This document shows positions 1 to 6,216 of a stretch of 6,216 nt of DNA, piece after piece; position 1 is the stretch's first letter; each line of letters begins with the position of its first letter. The translations under genes and the position numbers were made by a program. Source of the stretch: Acidobacteriia bacterium UBA6623 (GTDB lineage Bacteria; Acidobacteriota; Terriglobia; Bryobacterales; UBA6623); the NCBI GenBank assembly GCA_002433055.1, contig DJHJ01000034.1, positions 1-6,216 on the forward strand. Reading direction: 5' to 3'. The notes below the pieces were generated by a model that did no database searches, was not told where the DNA came from, and was given only the letters and a program-made list of their open reading frames with translations.

Positions 1-24
1 GAAAAATATACTCTTCTTCTTGGA

Positions 25-1062
25 CTAGTTGTCAAAAAGATACCTCCAAGTAACAACAACTAGGGTATGTGTTACGGCAGCAGCTGGAACGCTATTTCTA
101 GTTGAATAAGCACGACCATAGAACCAGCCCGCCATTGCAGCAATGGCCCCATACTTCCAGTTTGGAAATCCTCTTCTGCCCAGATGTGCCGCACCGAAAA
201 GAATGGAAGAAATTAGCTGTGAAACCCACAAAGGTAATCCACGTTGTGTCAGTAGATTCTGGATCAAACCTCGAAAGTAAAGTTCCTCCCCCAATCCGAC
301 GACCAAATATATCCCTAGGATATTACCTAGAACTGAAAGTAAGTATGTCCAATCATCAATTGGAATAGGGCTCCACCTAATAAACCCAATCCCCAGGGCA
401 ATGGGCAGACCGACAACCAAGAAAAAAATGTAATTTTGAATGCCAATCTTTAGATCAACAGGAGAGATTTTGAAGCGAAACCCAGTCGCTGAGACTCCTC
501 TGATCAAAAGGAAGGTGATTGCCCCTAGAGGTATAAGCATGAGCTTGCCCAAGATATCCAATCGCGGGATCGCAGAATGTGGTCCGATGTAAATATCGCG
601 AAATAGTGTTGTCATTCCGCTAATCATCGGATAGGCCAGCACTGCCAGCACCACTAGATCGGAAAGGCTTAAACCCTTTTCTGGTGATTTGACAAGGACA
701 AACCACCAGGCGATAAACCCGCAAAACAACGTCAACTTTACAGCCGCTACTAGGGAAAAAACTCCAGTAGGAATAGAGTAGATGAGGTAAGGAGCAATCG
801 AAACCATCAATACCATAGAAGCGATTTTATTTTTGGGAAAAGACTTTCTAAGATACGAGAGCACTTCTGGGAAACCAGGCACCAGGTAGATCAAAGCTTC
901 CAATAAGAAGGCTAGTGCAACAGGAATGGCTACTTGTAAGGGGATTTCGTACCTCGTCGCATATAAAAATGCCCCCATGATAAGAATAATGCCCAGTAAC
1001 AGTGACGTAAGGCTGAAGGCTCGCAGAGGGGATCGATTTGGCAATTGGTTAGTCTCCTTCAT
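25..1062 (-). CDS. CPBP-family intramembrane metalloprotease (CAAX protease / Abi type)
   Basis: A 345-residue, very hydrophobic protein with about eight membrane segments (for example near residues 18-35, 42-62, 80-98, 103-124, 133-150, 170-188, 210-228 and 240-257) followed by the protease signature. Family motif 1, EExxxR, is E259-E260-L-Y-F-R264. Motif 2, FxxxH, is F289-G-A-A-H293. Motif 3 should be HxxxN or HxxxD, but here H332 is followed four residues later by V336, so the usual polar residue is missing. The family includes the eukaryotic prenyl-protein protease Rce1 and bacterial immunity or processing proteases; the substrate here cannot be predicted. The ATG at 1062 lies inside the end of the dgt-like gene (14-base overlap), so translation is probably coupled, and only a weak GAGA-like ribosome site precedes it. 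Family assignment is firm; catalytic competence is likely but not certain. Confidence 0.9.
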   Translation of the reverse strand: MKETNQLPNRSPLRAFSLTSLLLGIILIMGAFLYATRYEIPLQVAIPVALAFLLEALIYLVPGFPEVLSYLRKSFPKNKIASMVLMVSIAPYLIYSIPTGVFSLVAAVKLTLFCGFIAWWFVLVKSPEKGLSLSDLVVLAVLAYPMISGMTTLFRDIYIGPHSAIPRLDILGKLMLIPLGAITFLLIRGVSATGFRFKISPVDLKIGIQNYIFFLVVGLPIALGIGFIRWSPIPIDDWTYLLSVLGNILGIYLVVGLGEELYFRGLIQNLLTQRGLPLWVSQLISSILFGAAHLGRRGFPNWKYGAIAAMAGWFYGRAYSTRNSVPAAAVTHTLVVVTWRYLFDN

Positions 1063-2179
1063 AAGAAGTCTCTATAATCCCACTGTGTTTTGCCAGTAGA
1101 AATTTATCCGTCATGCCAGCAATGTAATCACAAACCACCCGGTGTGACAGCTCTCCAGTAGTACGCTCTTGGTACAAGTCAGGCAACAGATCAGGTTGAC
1201 TCATAAACCATTGGAATAGCTCAGCCACCTGTCTATCCGTCTTAGCGCGGGCAGCTTCTAATTTGGAAGAATGGTAGACTTCTCGTGTTAACAGCACTTT
1301 GAGCTGATGCGAGACCGTTGCGGACTGTTCATCAAAACAGGCCAATCGCTTTTCCAGTTGCCTAACATCATTAGGGTTGCTTGCACCAGATTTTTCCGCC
1401 GCTTGATGAGTACCACAAATCAATCCCGAGACTAGAATGTCAAGAAGAGCTCGCAGTGCCTCGTGAAATCTCAAGTTGTCTGATGCCGAGGGATGCCGAA
1501 CTCTGGTTTCTTTCATACAGCGTTCAAAAAGTGGCACTTCCCGACAAACAGATAACGGATCTAGCAACTCTGCATCAACAGCATCGTCAAGGTCGGCAAT
1601 ATTGTATGCAATTTCATCCGCTAGGTCGATCAGTTGTGCTTCAAGCGTGGGTAATTGATCGAGCATGTATTCATTAAGTTCGGGAAACTGCATAGAATCA
1701 TAATCACGGGAATGCTTGATAATGCCTTCTCGCACTTCAAAGCTTAGATTCAAACCGGGGAAAGCAGCGTAACGCTGCTCGAAACCCTCGACAATACGGA
1801 GCGCATGCAGATTGTGGTCAAACCCGTCACCATAGCGTCTCATTTCACGATCTAAAACCCGTTCTCCAGCGTGTCCGAAAGGCGGATGCCCTAAGTCATG
1901 ACAGAGGGCCAGAGCCTCCACAAGATCTTCGTTGAGATCTAGTACTAAAGCAACCGTACGAGCGATTTGAGAAACTTCGATGGTATGAGTTAAACGATTC
2001 CTGGAATGGTCAGAATCCGGGGAGGTGAACACCTGAGTTTTGTGCTCAAGACGACGAAATGCACGGGAGTGGATGATGCGATCCCTGTCTCTTTGATAAG
2101 CATTGCGATAAGAGTGAGGTTTCTCCCGGTAACGACGACCCCTGCTTTGAGCTACAGGGAAGCTTAGGTGAGCGAGCAT
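1049..2179 (-). CDS. dgt: Deoxyguanosinetriphosphate triphosphohydrolase-like protein (HD domain)
   Basis: This 376-residue cytosolic enzyme belongs to the dNTP triphosphohydrolase family, which splits dNTPs into deoxynucleoside plus triphosphate and so controls the nucleotide pool. The N-terminal signature SRAFRRLEHKTQV (residues 38-50) and the HSRNRLTHT stretch are diagnostic. The HD metal site is visible as H65, H94-D95 (in ALCHDLGHPPFGH) and D188 (in LADEIAY). The length fits the shorter type-2 Dgt-like subgroup rather than E. coli Dgt (about 500 residues), so the preferred nucleotide is unknown. The ATG at 2179 has no clear Shine-Dalgarno sequence. The gene starts 31 bases after the TPR-protein gene and overlaps the following protease gene by 14 bases, so it sits in the middle of a probable three-gene operon. 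Family identity is firm; substrate is inferred. Confidence 0.94.
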   Translation of the reverse strand: MLAHLSFPVAQSRGRRYREKPHSYRNAYQRDRDRIIHSRAFRRLEHKTQVFTSPDSDHSRNRLTHTIEVSQIARTVALVLDLNEDLVEALALCHDLGHPPFGHAGERVLDREMRRYGDGFDHNLHALRIVEGFEQRYAAFPGLNLSFEVREGIIKHSRDYDSMQFPELNEYMLDQLPTLEAQLIDLADEIAYNIADLDDAVDAELLDPLSVCREVPLFERCMKETRVRHPSASDNLRFHEALRALLDILVSGLICGTHQAAEKSGASNPNDVRQLEKRLACFDEQSATVSHQLKVLLTREVYHSSKLEAARAKTDRQVAELFQWFMSQPDLLPDLYQERTTGELSHRVVCDYIAGMTDKFLLAKHSGIIETSYEGD

Positions 2180-2210
2180 CTGTGGAACAGCACCAGTCTC
2201 GATTGCCCGT

Positions 2211-2912
2211 CTAGGATCCTTTCAATTTACGAAGCAACCTAGCAGCCTGCGTGCTGGTCCTTCCAGAAGTGACCTGAAGTTCATCAAGTAAGCTCTTTGC
2301 CATTGCAGGGTCAGTTTCAACTAGCAGACTAGCCCAAGCAAGTTGCGAACGATATTTGGGGACCACTCTTGTGGGATTATCAATCAAGTGCTTATAATGC
2401 CTCGAAGCTTGCTCATACTCTTTTTCTCTGGCGTAGAGATCTGCCAGAACAAGACGAGCTAATGCCGTGTATTCCCCTATACTTCTATTGACAATTCCTT
2501 CTAGTCGGGTTTTGACTTCACCATTTTTCTTTTGTTCAAGATCGAGCAAAGCCAGATAATAGACCGCACCAATCTCTTCTTCACCACCTGGGTAATTGAC
2601 GATTACCCTATCCAATTGTTCACGCGTATCACGAAAACGAGCAATTGTTGTCGGAAAAGTAATCGCACCAATAGCCTGTTCCGTGTCCACCTTGCCATGG
2701 TACAGGTCTATACCCTTTTTTAGTGCGTATCTCGCTTCCTCTCTATTTGTGCTCCGGTAACCAGCCCATGCTAGGAGACCAACTACGAAAAAAATAATCC
2801 CTGCAATACCAAAAAAAAGCTGCTTGCGGTGCGAAGAAACGAAAAGAACTGACTGTCCTACTTCTTCAGCAAAACGGTCGTGTTTAAGATCTTTGCGAGA
2901 AATTTTAGCCAT
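2211..2912 (-). CDS. Membrane-anchored TPR protein, YfgM-like
   Basis: A 233-residue protein with a short basic cytoplasmic head (about residues 1-30), one membrane helix at roughly 32-51, and a helical C-terminal domain outside the membrane. The topology (N-in, single anchor, TPR-like helices) matches the YfgM/tetratricopeptide-like family, whose E. coli member associates with the SecYEG translocon and periplasmic chaperones. TPR-like segments can be seen around residues 95-130 (REQLDRVIVNYPGGEEEIGA followed by YYLALLDLEQ) and 148-178 (TALARLVLADLYAREKEYEQAS followed by HYKHLI). The N-terminus MAKISRKDLKHDRF resembles, from memory, homologues in Acidobacteriota. It is the first gene of the leftward group. 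The ATG at 2912 is preceded by only a weak AGG seven bases upstream. The fold call is good; a role in translocation is an inference by family. Confidence 0.8.
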   Translation of the reverse strand: MAKISRKDLKHDRFAEEVGQSVLFVSSHRKQLFFGIAGIIFFVVGLLAWAGYRSTNREEARYALKKGIDLYHGKVDTEQAIGAITFPTTIARFRDTREQLDRVIVNYPGGEEEIGAVYYLALLDLEQKKNGEVKTRLEGIVNRSIGEYTALARLVLADLYAREKEYEQASRHYKHLIDNPTRVVPKYRSQLAWASLLVETDPAMAKSLLDELQVTSGRTSTQAARLLRKLKGS

Positions 2913-3006
2913 ACACTAGCCTGTGGATAGTCAAAACCTAATCGAGGTACATCGGACAGTGTCGCTGAACAGAGATCTCCACAAACCACTGACACCTCTG
3001 TCGATA

Positions 3007-3035
3007 ATGCTATCAACGAGAGAAAACTGTGTCAA
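3007..3035 (-). promoter_or_regulatory. Predicted sigma-70-type promoter for the leftward operon
   Basis: Read on the minus strand, a perfect -35 hexamer TTGACA (3035-3030) is followed by a 17-base spacer and TAGCAT (3012-3007), which keeps the T1, A2 and T6 of the -10 consensus. Transcription would begin near 3000, leaving a leader of about 88 bases before the YfgM-like gene. This is a sequence match only, but spacing and -35 are ideal. Confidence 0.5.
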
Positions 3036-3059
3036 TTCAAAACCGAATAGAGATTGACA
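3030..3059. repeat. 7-base inverted repeat formed by back-to-back TTGACA boxes
   Basis: TGTCAAT at 3030-3036 is the exact reverse complement of ATTGACA at 3053-3059, with a 16-base spacer and a centre-to-centre distance of 23 bases. Each arm contains one of the two outward-facing TTGACA hexamers, so the symmetry may simply reflect two divergent -35 elements. A regulator binding both arms is an alternative that the sequence cannot decide. Confidence 0.45.
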
Positions 3060-3082
3060 ACAAACTATAAGTTATACATGAT
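3054..3082 (+). promoter_or_regulatory. Possible promoter for the KDPG aldolase gene
   Basis: A perfect TTGACA (3054-3059) is followed after 17 bases by CATGAT (3077-3082), a four-of-six match to the -10 consensus lacking the important first T. A better-looking TATACA at 3073-3078 has only a 13-base spacer. Transcription would start near 3089, about 37 bases before the aldolase ATG. The evidence is weaker than for the opposing promoter. Confidence 0.35.
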
Positions 3083-3125
3083 TCGAGTTTGTGCCTACTA
3101 CCAGGGTCTGTTAATGTAACCCTTT

Positions 3126-3782
3126 ATGGGCGGAGTGCTACCAAAACAAAAAATACTGTCTTCGATTTTAGACATTGGCATACTGCCGATTGTTCGTGCT
3201 GATTCAAACGAGCAAGCGTTACAGGCTGCGAAAGCGATTTGCCGTGGAGGTGTGCAAGTATTGGAAGTGACAATGACAGTTCCCGGTGCAATTCGCGCAC
3301 TCGAGAAAATCGCTGATGAGTATGGTGATGAAATTGTCCTGGGAGCAGGGACAGTACTGGATGCAGAAACCGCACGTGCTTGCATCTTGGCAGGAGCTCA
3401 GTTTCTGGTTAGTCCATCGCTCGATGTCCCGACAATTGAGATTTCAAACCGCTATTCAAAAATTTCCATACCAGGTGCACTAACACCAACAGAAGTTCAT
3501 CGAGCCTGGGATGCGGGAGCCGATTTAGTAAAAATATTTCCGGTGGGGAACGTTGGAGGGCCAAGTTACATAAAATCCTTGAAAGCCCCTCTGCCACAAG
3601 TTTTGATGGTGGCCACCGGTGGCGTAAACATTGAGAATATTGCAGAGTTTTTCGAAGCAGGTGCTAGTGCAGTCGCTGTAGGTGCAGACATCGTTAGCAA
3701 GCGAGCTCTTGAAACAGGTGACTATTCGAAAATTGAACACAAAACGAAAGAATTTCTGAGCGCCGCACTGCAGGCTAGATAA
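3126..3782 (+). CDS. eda: KDPG/KHG aldolase (2-dehydro-3-deoxy-phosphogluconate / 4-hydroxy-2-oxoglutarate aldolase)
   Basis: A 218-residue class I aldolase with a (beta/alpha)8 barrel, the usual length for the Eda/KdgA family. It cleaves KDPG to pyruvate and glyceraldehyde-3-phosphate (Entner-Doudoroff pathway) or KHG to pyruvate and glyoxylate, in the cytosol. Visible active-site features are R24 in PIVRAD, E47 in VLEVTMTVPGA (general base), the GAGTVLD strand at 73-79, Schiff-base lysine K136 in DLVKIFP, and the phosphate-side ATGGV loop at 163-167. The position of E. coli Eda R49 is a threonine here (TMTVPGA), as I recall for the Thermotoga/Bacillus-type branch. An in-frame TAA at 3117-3119 makes the ATG at 3126 the first possible start; no Shine-Dalgarno sequence precedes it, suggesting a weak or leaderless-like site. 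It lies upstream of envelope genes across a 107-base gap. Family firm; substrate preference is not decidable. Confidence 0.93.
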   Translation: MGGVLPKQKILSSILDIGILPIVRADSNEQALQAAKAICRGGVQVLEVTMTVPGAIRALEKIADEYGDEIVLGAGTVLDAETARACILAGAQFLVSPSLDVPTIEISNRYSKISIPGALTPTEVHRAWDAGADLVKIFPVGNVGGPSYIKSLKAPLPQVLMVATGGVNIENIAEFFEAGASAVAVGADIVSKRALETGDYSKIEHKTKEFLSAALQAR

Positions 3783-3788
3783 CAATAA

Positions 3789-3809
3789 ATGCCTTAATGA
3801 AGGAGGCAT
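3789..3809 (+). repeat. Short hairpin after the aldolase gene, containing a Shine-Dalgarno-like sequence
   Basis: ATGCCT (3789-3794) and AGGCAT (3804-3809) form a perfect six-base stem with a nine-base loop, starting seven bases after the aldolase stop. An alternative small stem, CCTT with AAGG, can form inside it. No T-tract follows, so it is a poor intrinsic terminator; it might protect the 3' end of the aldolase transcript or slow polymerase. The right arm overlaps AAGGAGG (3800-3806), a perfect anti-16S match with no start codon at proper spacing. Confidence 0.35.
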
Positions 3810-3880
3810 GGGAGTCTAAACTTGAGCTCTATTCAGTAGTGCTAAAACATTCAGATCGACCCCGGTATTACGACTTTTAG
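3797..3880 (+). other. Possible 27-codon leader ORF before the glycosyltransferase
   Basis: An ATG at 3797 opens a 27-codon frame (MKEAWESKLELYSVVLKHSD, then seven more residues) that ends at TAG 3878-3880, in the same frame as and nine bases before the glycosyltransferase TTG. There is no Shine-Dalgarno sequence upstream of the ATG and the peptide resembles nothing I recognise. It could be chance, a regulatory leader peptide, or the remnant of a longer N-terminus; chance is most likely. Confidence 0.12.
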
Positions 3881-3884
3881 CGTT
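3838..3884 (+). repeat. Inverted repeat just upstream of the glycosyltransferase start
   Basis: GCTAAAA (3841-3847) and TTTTAGC (3875-3881) are perfect reverse complements. Two G-U pairs and one A-U pair extend the RNA stem to about ten base pairs (3838-3847 with 3875-3884), around a 27-base loop that can form a further three-pair TCG/CGA stem. The right arm ends five bases before the TTG start and is followed by a T-rich stretch, so the structure could affect initiation or act as a weak terminator. The stem is A/U-rich and may be fortuitous. Confidence 0.25.
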
Positions 3885-3889
3885 TCATT

Positions 3890-4906
3890 TTGCCGATTCT
3901 AGATCAGATTCCCCTCAACTCATCTGTGGTCGTTATTCGCCTACGATCATTAGGGGACACAATACTGATTACGCCGGCGCTACGGTTACTGAAACATTTC
4001 CGCCCGGACCTTTCCATCACAGCTGTTACAGAAAGAAGCTTTACCCCCGTCCTCGAAGGAAATCCTGATATCTCGGACATTATCACGGTTGATCGTAAAT
4101 GGAGATCGATTACAACCGCCTTAGCTCAAATTCGCGGATGCCGACCAGTGCTGTGTCTAAACCTGCACGGCGGCCCCAGCAGTGCTTGGATGACGGCCGT
4201 CTCAGGTGCGAAATTCAAAGCTGGTTTCGCACATTTCCAACCTGCGTTCCTCTACAACGTACGGATACCTCGTGCTCAACAAATATTGGGTCGTGAGGAT
4301 GAGCACATTGTTCACACTGCGGAACATCATGCTTCTGCAATGTTCTTTCTCGGAGTACCAAAGACTACAATCCCTGGAGCTTTCCTACAAGCCACACCGG
4401 ATAGATCAGATATGACTTATGCTGTTGTACACGTAGGAGCGAAGTATAGTACCAAGAGGTGGCCTGCAAATTATTTCCGGGCACTGAGTCACTTTCTCCG
4501 AGAAGACTGCCAGATTGAGCCAATTATCGTTGCAGGGCCTGAACAAGAAAAGTTGCTTGAAAACTTTACGGAGTTTACCTGTCGAAAGAAGCTGACACTG
4601 AATCAGTTGAAAAATCTCCTGGCCGGTGCAGTGCTATTTGTTGGTAATGATTCCGGGCCAACACACATGGCCGCAGCCCTTGGAGTTCCATCAGTGGTCA
4701 TCTTCGGCTCGTCAAATTCTTCTGTTTGGCGACCATGGAAAGTCAGATATGAGGTAATCGAAACAGACTGGGACTGTAAACCTTGTCCAGGCGATCGTTG
4801 TTACGCATTCGAGGAGCCACGCTGTATCCTATCTGTAGAGCTAAAAGACGTCGAGGCGGCAATCAGCCGCTTATGCACGAAAGAAACCACAGGCTCAAAG
4901 TCTTGA
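3890..4906 (+). CDS. Glycosyltransferase family 9 (ADP-heptose:LPS heptosyltransferase-like)
   Basis: A 338-residue GT-B-fold glycosyltransferase that would add heptose or a related sugar to the lipopolysaccharide inner core on the cytoplasmic face of the inner membrane. The N-terminal domain opens with VVVIRLRSLGDTILITPALRLL (residues 13-34), the family acceptor-side motif with D23. The C-terminal nucleotide-sugar domain has HVGAKYSTKRWPANYF (181-196, K189) and the hallmark VGNDSGPTHMAAALGVP (251-267, D254). Near the end is a four-cysteine segment, C296, C299, C304 and C312. The start is TTG at 3890: an in-frame TAG at 3878-3880 excludes anything earlier, and the resulting LDQIP...VIRLRSLGD N-terminus suits the family; no Shine-Dalgarno sequence is present. 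The stop TGA overlaps the next gene's ATG by one base, so it is coupled to the MsbA-type exporter. Donor sugar (heptose I, II or other) cannot be read from the sequence. Confidence 0.9.
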   Translation: MPILDQIPLNSSVVVIRLRSLGDTILITPALRLLKHFRPDLSITAVTERSFTPVLEGNPDISDIITVDRKWRSITTALAQIRGCRPVLCLNLHGGPSSAWMTAVSGAKFKAGFAHFQPAFLYNVRIPRAQQILGREDEHIVHTAEHHASAMFFLGVPKTTIPGAFLQATPDRSDMTYAVVHVGAKYSTKRWPANYFRALSHFLREDCQIEPIIVAGPEQEKLLENFTEFTCRKKLTLNQLKNLLAGAVLFVGNDSGPTHMAAALGVPSVVIFGSSNSSVWRPWKVRYEVIETDWDCKPCPGDRCYAFEEPRCILSVELKDVEAAISRLCTKETTGSKS

Positions 4907-6216
4907 TGGGCAACCCCATGAAGGAACTACTCCACCTACTTAACTACGTGAGGCCATATTCAGCGCGGCTCGTAGTATCGGTAGGATTAATGGCGGCAGT
5001 AGGGTTGTGTCATGGATTGGTAGCACTACTCATAGGACCAGTATTCGACCGTGTTCTGAATCCTCAATCGGCCGAAGCCCCTGTGTTGCTCTATCGTGCC
5101 CCAATTTTAGATTGGACAATTCATCTTGACGATCTAATTCCTTCATCAATCCACAATGTTTGGACCATGGTTGCTATTGGGATTGTAGGTGTATTTCTCA
5201 TTAAAGGTCTTTGCGATTTTTTGGGTAATTACCTGATCAATTACGTCGGTCTCGCAGGGGTCCGCGACATACGCTGCGATGTCTATAAAGTGGTGTTAAA
5301 CCAATCACCTGCCTTTTTTCAACAGCGTCACACAGGTCAGTTAATTTCTTCGCTGGTGGCCGACATTGAAAAAATTCAGGTAGCGTTCTCACATATTCTT
5401 GCTGATCTATTAAGACAATCGTTTGTTGCTATCGCACTTTTGTGGGTGCTGCTGCAAACGGACTGGGCCTTGGCAGCAGTGAGTCTAACGCTTTTACCTT
5501 TTGTCTTACTTCCAACTTCGCGAATTGGAAAACGTATTCAAATTAGTACCCGCCAGGCCCAAGATAACCTGGCAGACATGACCAAAGTTCTACAGGAAAC
5601 ATTGGTTGGCAATCGTGTGGTCAAAGCATTCTCGATGGAAGGGTTCGAGATTGGCCGTCTCAGAGAAACCGCTGAAAGGTTATTTCGAAGTAATCTGCGT
5701 TACGTACGCCAACAAGCCTCTGCCTCTCCTTTGATTGAGTTGTTCGGAGCTCTAACAATTGTTGGACTACTGACCTATGCTCGAAATCAAATCAAAGCCG
5801 ATGCGATGACAACCGGCGAATTCACAACCTTTGTTGTCGCCTTGTTGATGCTTTACCAACCGATAAAACGTCTAAACGGGATCTATAACGTTTTTCAGCA
5901 AGCGCTGGGGGCAAGCAAACGTGTTCTCGAGTACGTGGAACATCCACACGATTTGCGTGAATCTGAGAACCCCTCAGTGTTAGATCCTTTTGCGGGTACG
6001 ATTCAATTTCAAAATGTAACTTTCATTTATCCCAGTATTCAAAATTCCACCTCGAATGATTCAGTTGCGTTAAGTGAGATCACACTCAGTGTCAACGCGG
6101 GTGAAATTGTTGCAATTGTCGGACCGAGCGGATCAGGGAAAACGACACTACTCAACTTGCTGCCACGGTTTTTCGATCCAACTGACGGAAAAATCACTAT
6201 CGATGGAAGGGATATT
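4906..6216 (+). CDS. msbA: MsbA-type lipid A / lipid-linked ABC exporter (partial, 3' end beyond window)
   Basis: The frame stays open for 437 codons to the window edge. Residues 1-345 form a type IV exporter membrane domain with six helices (about 20-45, 86-107, 170-184, 188-204, 275-292 and 305-322). The nucleotide-binding domain starts near residue 366 (IQFQNVTFIYP, with the A-loop tyrosine) and shows the Walker A motif GPSGSGKTT at 406-414. The Q-loop, ABC signature and Walker B lie beyond the window. The half-transporter architecture and coupling to a heptosyltransferase-like gene point to MsbA, which dimerises and flips lipid A-core across the inner membrane; another lipid or drug exporter remains possible. 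The ATG at 4906 overlaps the previous stop; an in-frame ATG at 4918 gives MKELLHLLNYVRPY, which looks more typical and may be the true start. The loop between helices 1 and 2 (about 46-85) and a short Asn/Ser-rich insert near 377-386 look slightly long. Confidence 0.88.
   Translation, partial: MGNPMKELLHLLNYVRPYSARLVVSVGLMAAVGLCHGLVALLIGPVFDRVLNPQSAEAPVLLYRAPILDWTIHLDDLIPSSIHNVWTMVAIGIVGVFLIKGLCDFLGNYLINYVGLAGVRDIRCDVYKVVLNQSPAFFQQRHTGQLISSLVADIEKIQVAFSHILADLLRQSFVAIALLWVLLQTDWALAAVSLTLLPFVLLPTSRIGKRIQISTRQAQDNLADMTKVLQETLVGNRVVKAFSMEGFEIGRLRETAERLFRSNLRYVRQQASASPLIELFGALTIVGLLTYARNQIKADAMTTGEFTTFVVALLMLYQPIKRLNGIYNVFQQALGASKRVLEYVEHPHDLRESENPSVLDPFAGTIQFQNVTFIYPSIQNSTSNDSVALSEITLSVNAGEIVAIVGPSGSGKTTLLNLLPRFFDPTDGKITIDGRDI

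Noticed and set aside
1..24. Terminator after the leftward operon
   Set aside because: On the minus strand a short T-run follows the protease stop, but no hairpin precedes it; too little sequence remains to judge.
102..368. Plus-strand open frame opposite the CPBP protease gene
   Set aside because: It lies wholly antisense to a gene with clear family motifs, and its product shows no domain, signal peptide or ribosome site.
2955..3002. GACA/TGTC mini-palindromes (2955-2963 and 2991-3002), the GAGATCTC palindrome at 2972-2979 and a CAGAG/CTCTG repeat (2970-3000) in the leftward leader
   Set aside because: Arms are only four or five bases (or an eight-base self-palindrome), as expected by chance in about 200 bases; there is no consistent spacing suggesting an operator.
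3098..3385. Minus-strand open frames opposite the aldolase gene (3098-3385, 3124-3375)
   Set aside because: They are antisense to a well-supported enzyme, mutually overlapping, and have low-complexity products without recognisable domains.
3822..3850. Possible internal promoter before the glycosyltransferase (TTGAGC followed by an A-rich stretch)
   Set aside because: The -35 matches only four of six bases and no acceptable -10 lies at 16-18 bases; the best, TAAAAC, is at 15.

Overview
The window looks like an ordinary chromosomal segment of a Gram-negative bacterium. The best guess is Acidobacteriota: the YfgM-like TPR protein begins with an ISRKDLKHDRF-type start and the glycosyltransferase has an LDQIP...VIRLRSLGD N-terminus, both of which recall proteins of that phylum from memory. 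Base composition is moderate (a little under half G+C by eye, not counted). Genes are tightly packed, and there is no sign of phage, IS element, tRNA, rRNA or CRISPR array.

Layout: two gene groups diverge from a 213-base intergenic region (2913-3125). Leftward on the minus strand run a membrane-anchored TPR/YfgM-like protein (2211-2912), an HD-domain dNTP triphosphohydrolase of the Dgt family (1049-2179) and a CPBP-family (CAAX protease/bacteriocin-processing) membrane protease (25-1062). The last two overlap by 14 bases, so the three genes probably form one operon. Rightward on the plus strand run a KDPG/KHG aldolase (3126-3782), a 107-base gap, a family 9 (heptosyltransferase-like) glycosyltransferase with a TTG start (3890-4906), and an MsbA-type ABC exporter (from 4906) whose ATG overlaps the previous stop by one base. 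The exporter is cut by the window edge just after its Walker A motif.

Function: the glycosyltransferase and exporter form a lipopolysaccharide/lipid A core assembly and flipping unit at the inner membrane. The aldolase supplies pyruvate plus glyceraldehyde-3-phosphate or glyoxylate in central metabolism; its link to the envelope genes is only positional. The minus-strand group combines nucleotide-pool control (Dgt), a membrane-anchored helper protein and a membrane protease, with no obvious shared pathway.

Non-coding signals: the divergent intergenic region carries two back-to-back TTGACA hexamers forming a 7-base inverted repeat, consistent with a pair of divergent sigma-70-type promoters. 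The aldolase-glycosyltransferase gap holds two inverted repeats, an orphan perfect Shine-Dalgarno sequence and a 27-codon open frame that ends just before the TTG start. I found no convincing new biological system; the most curious parts are this leader and the divergent promoter region.
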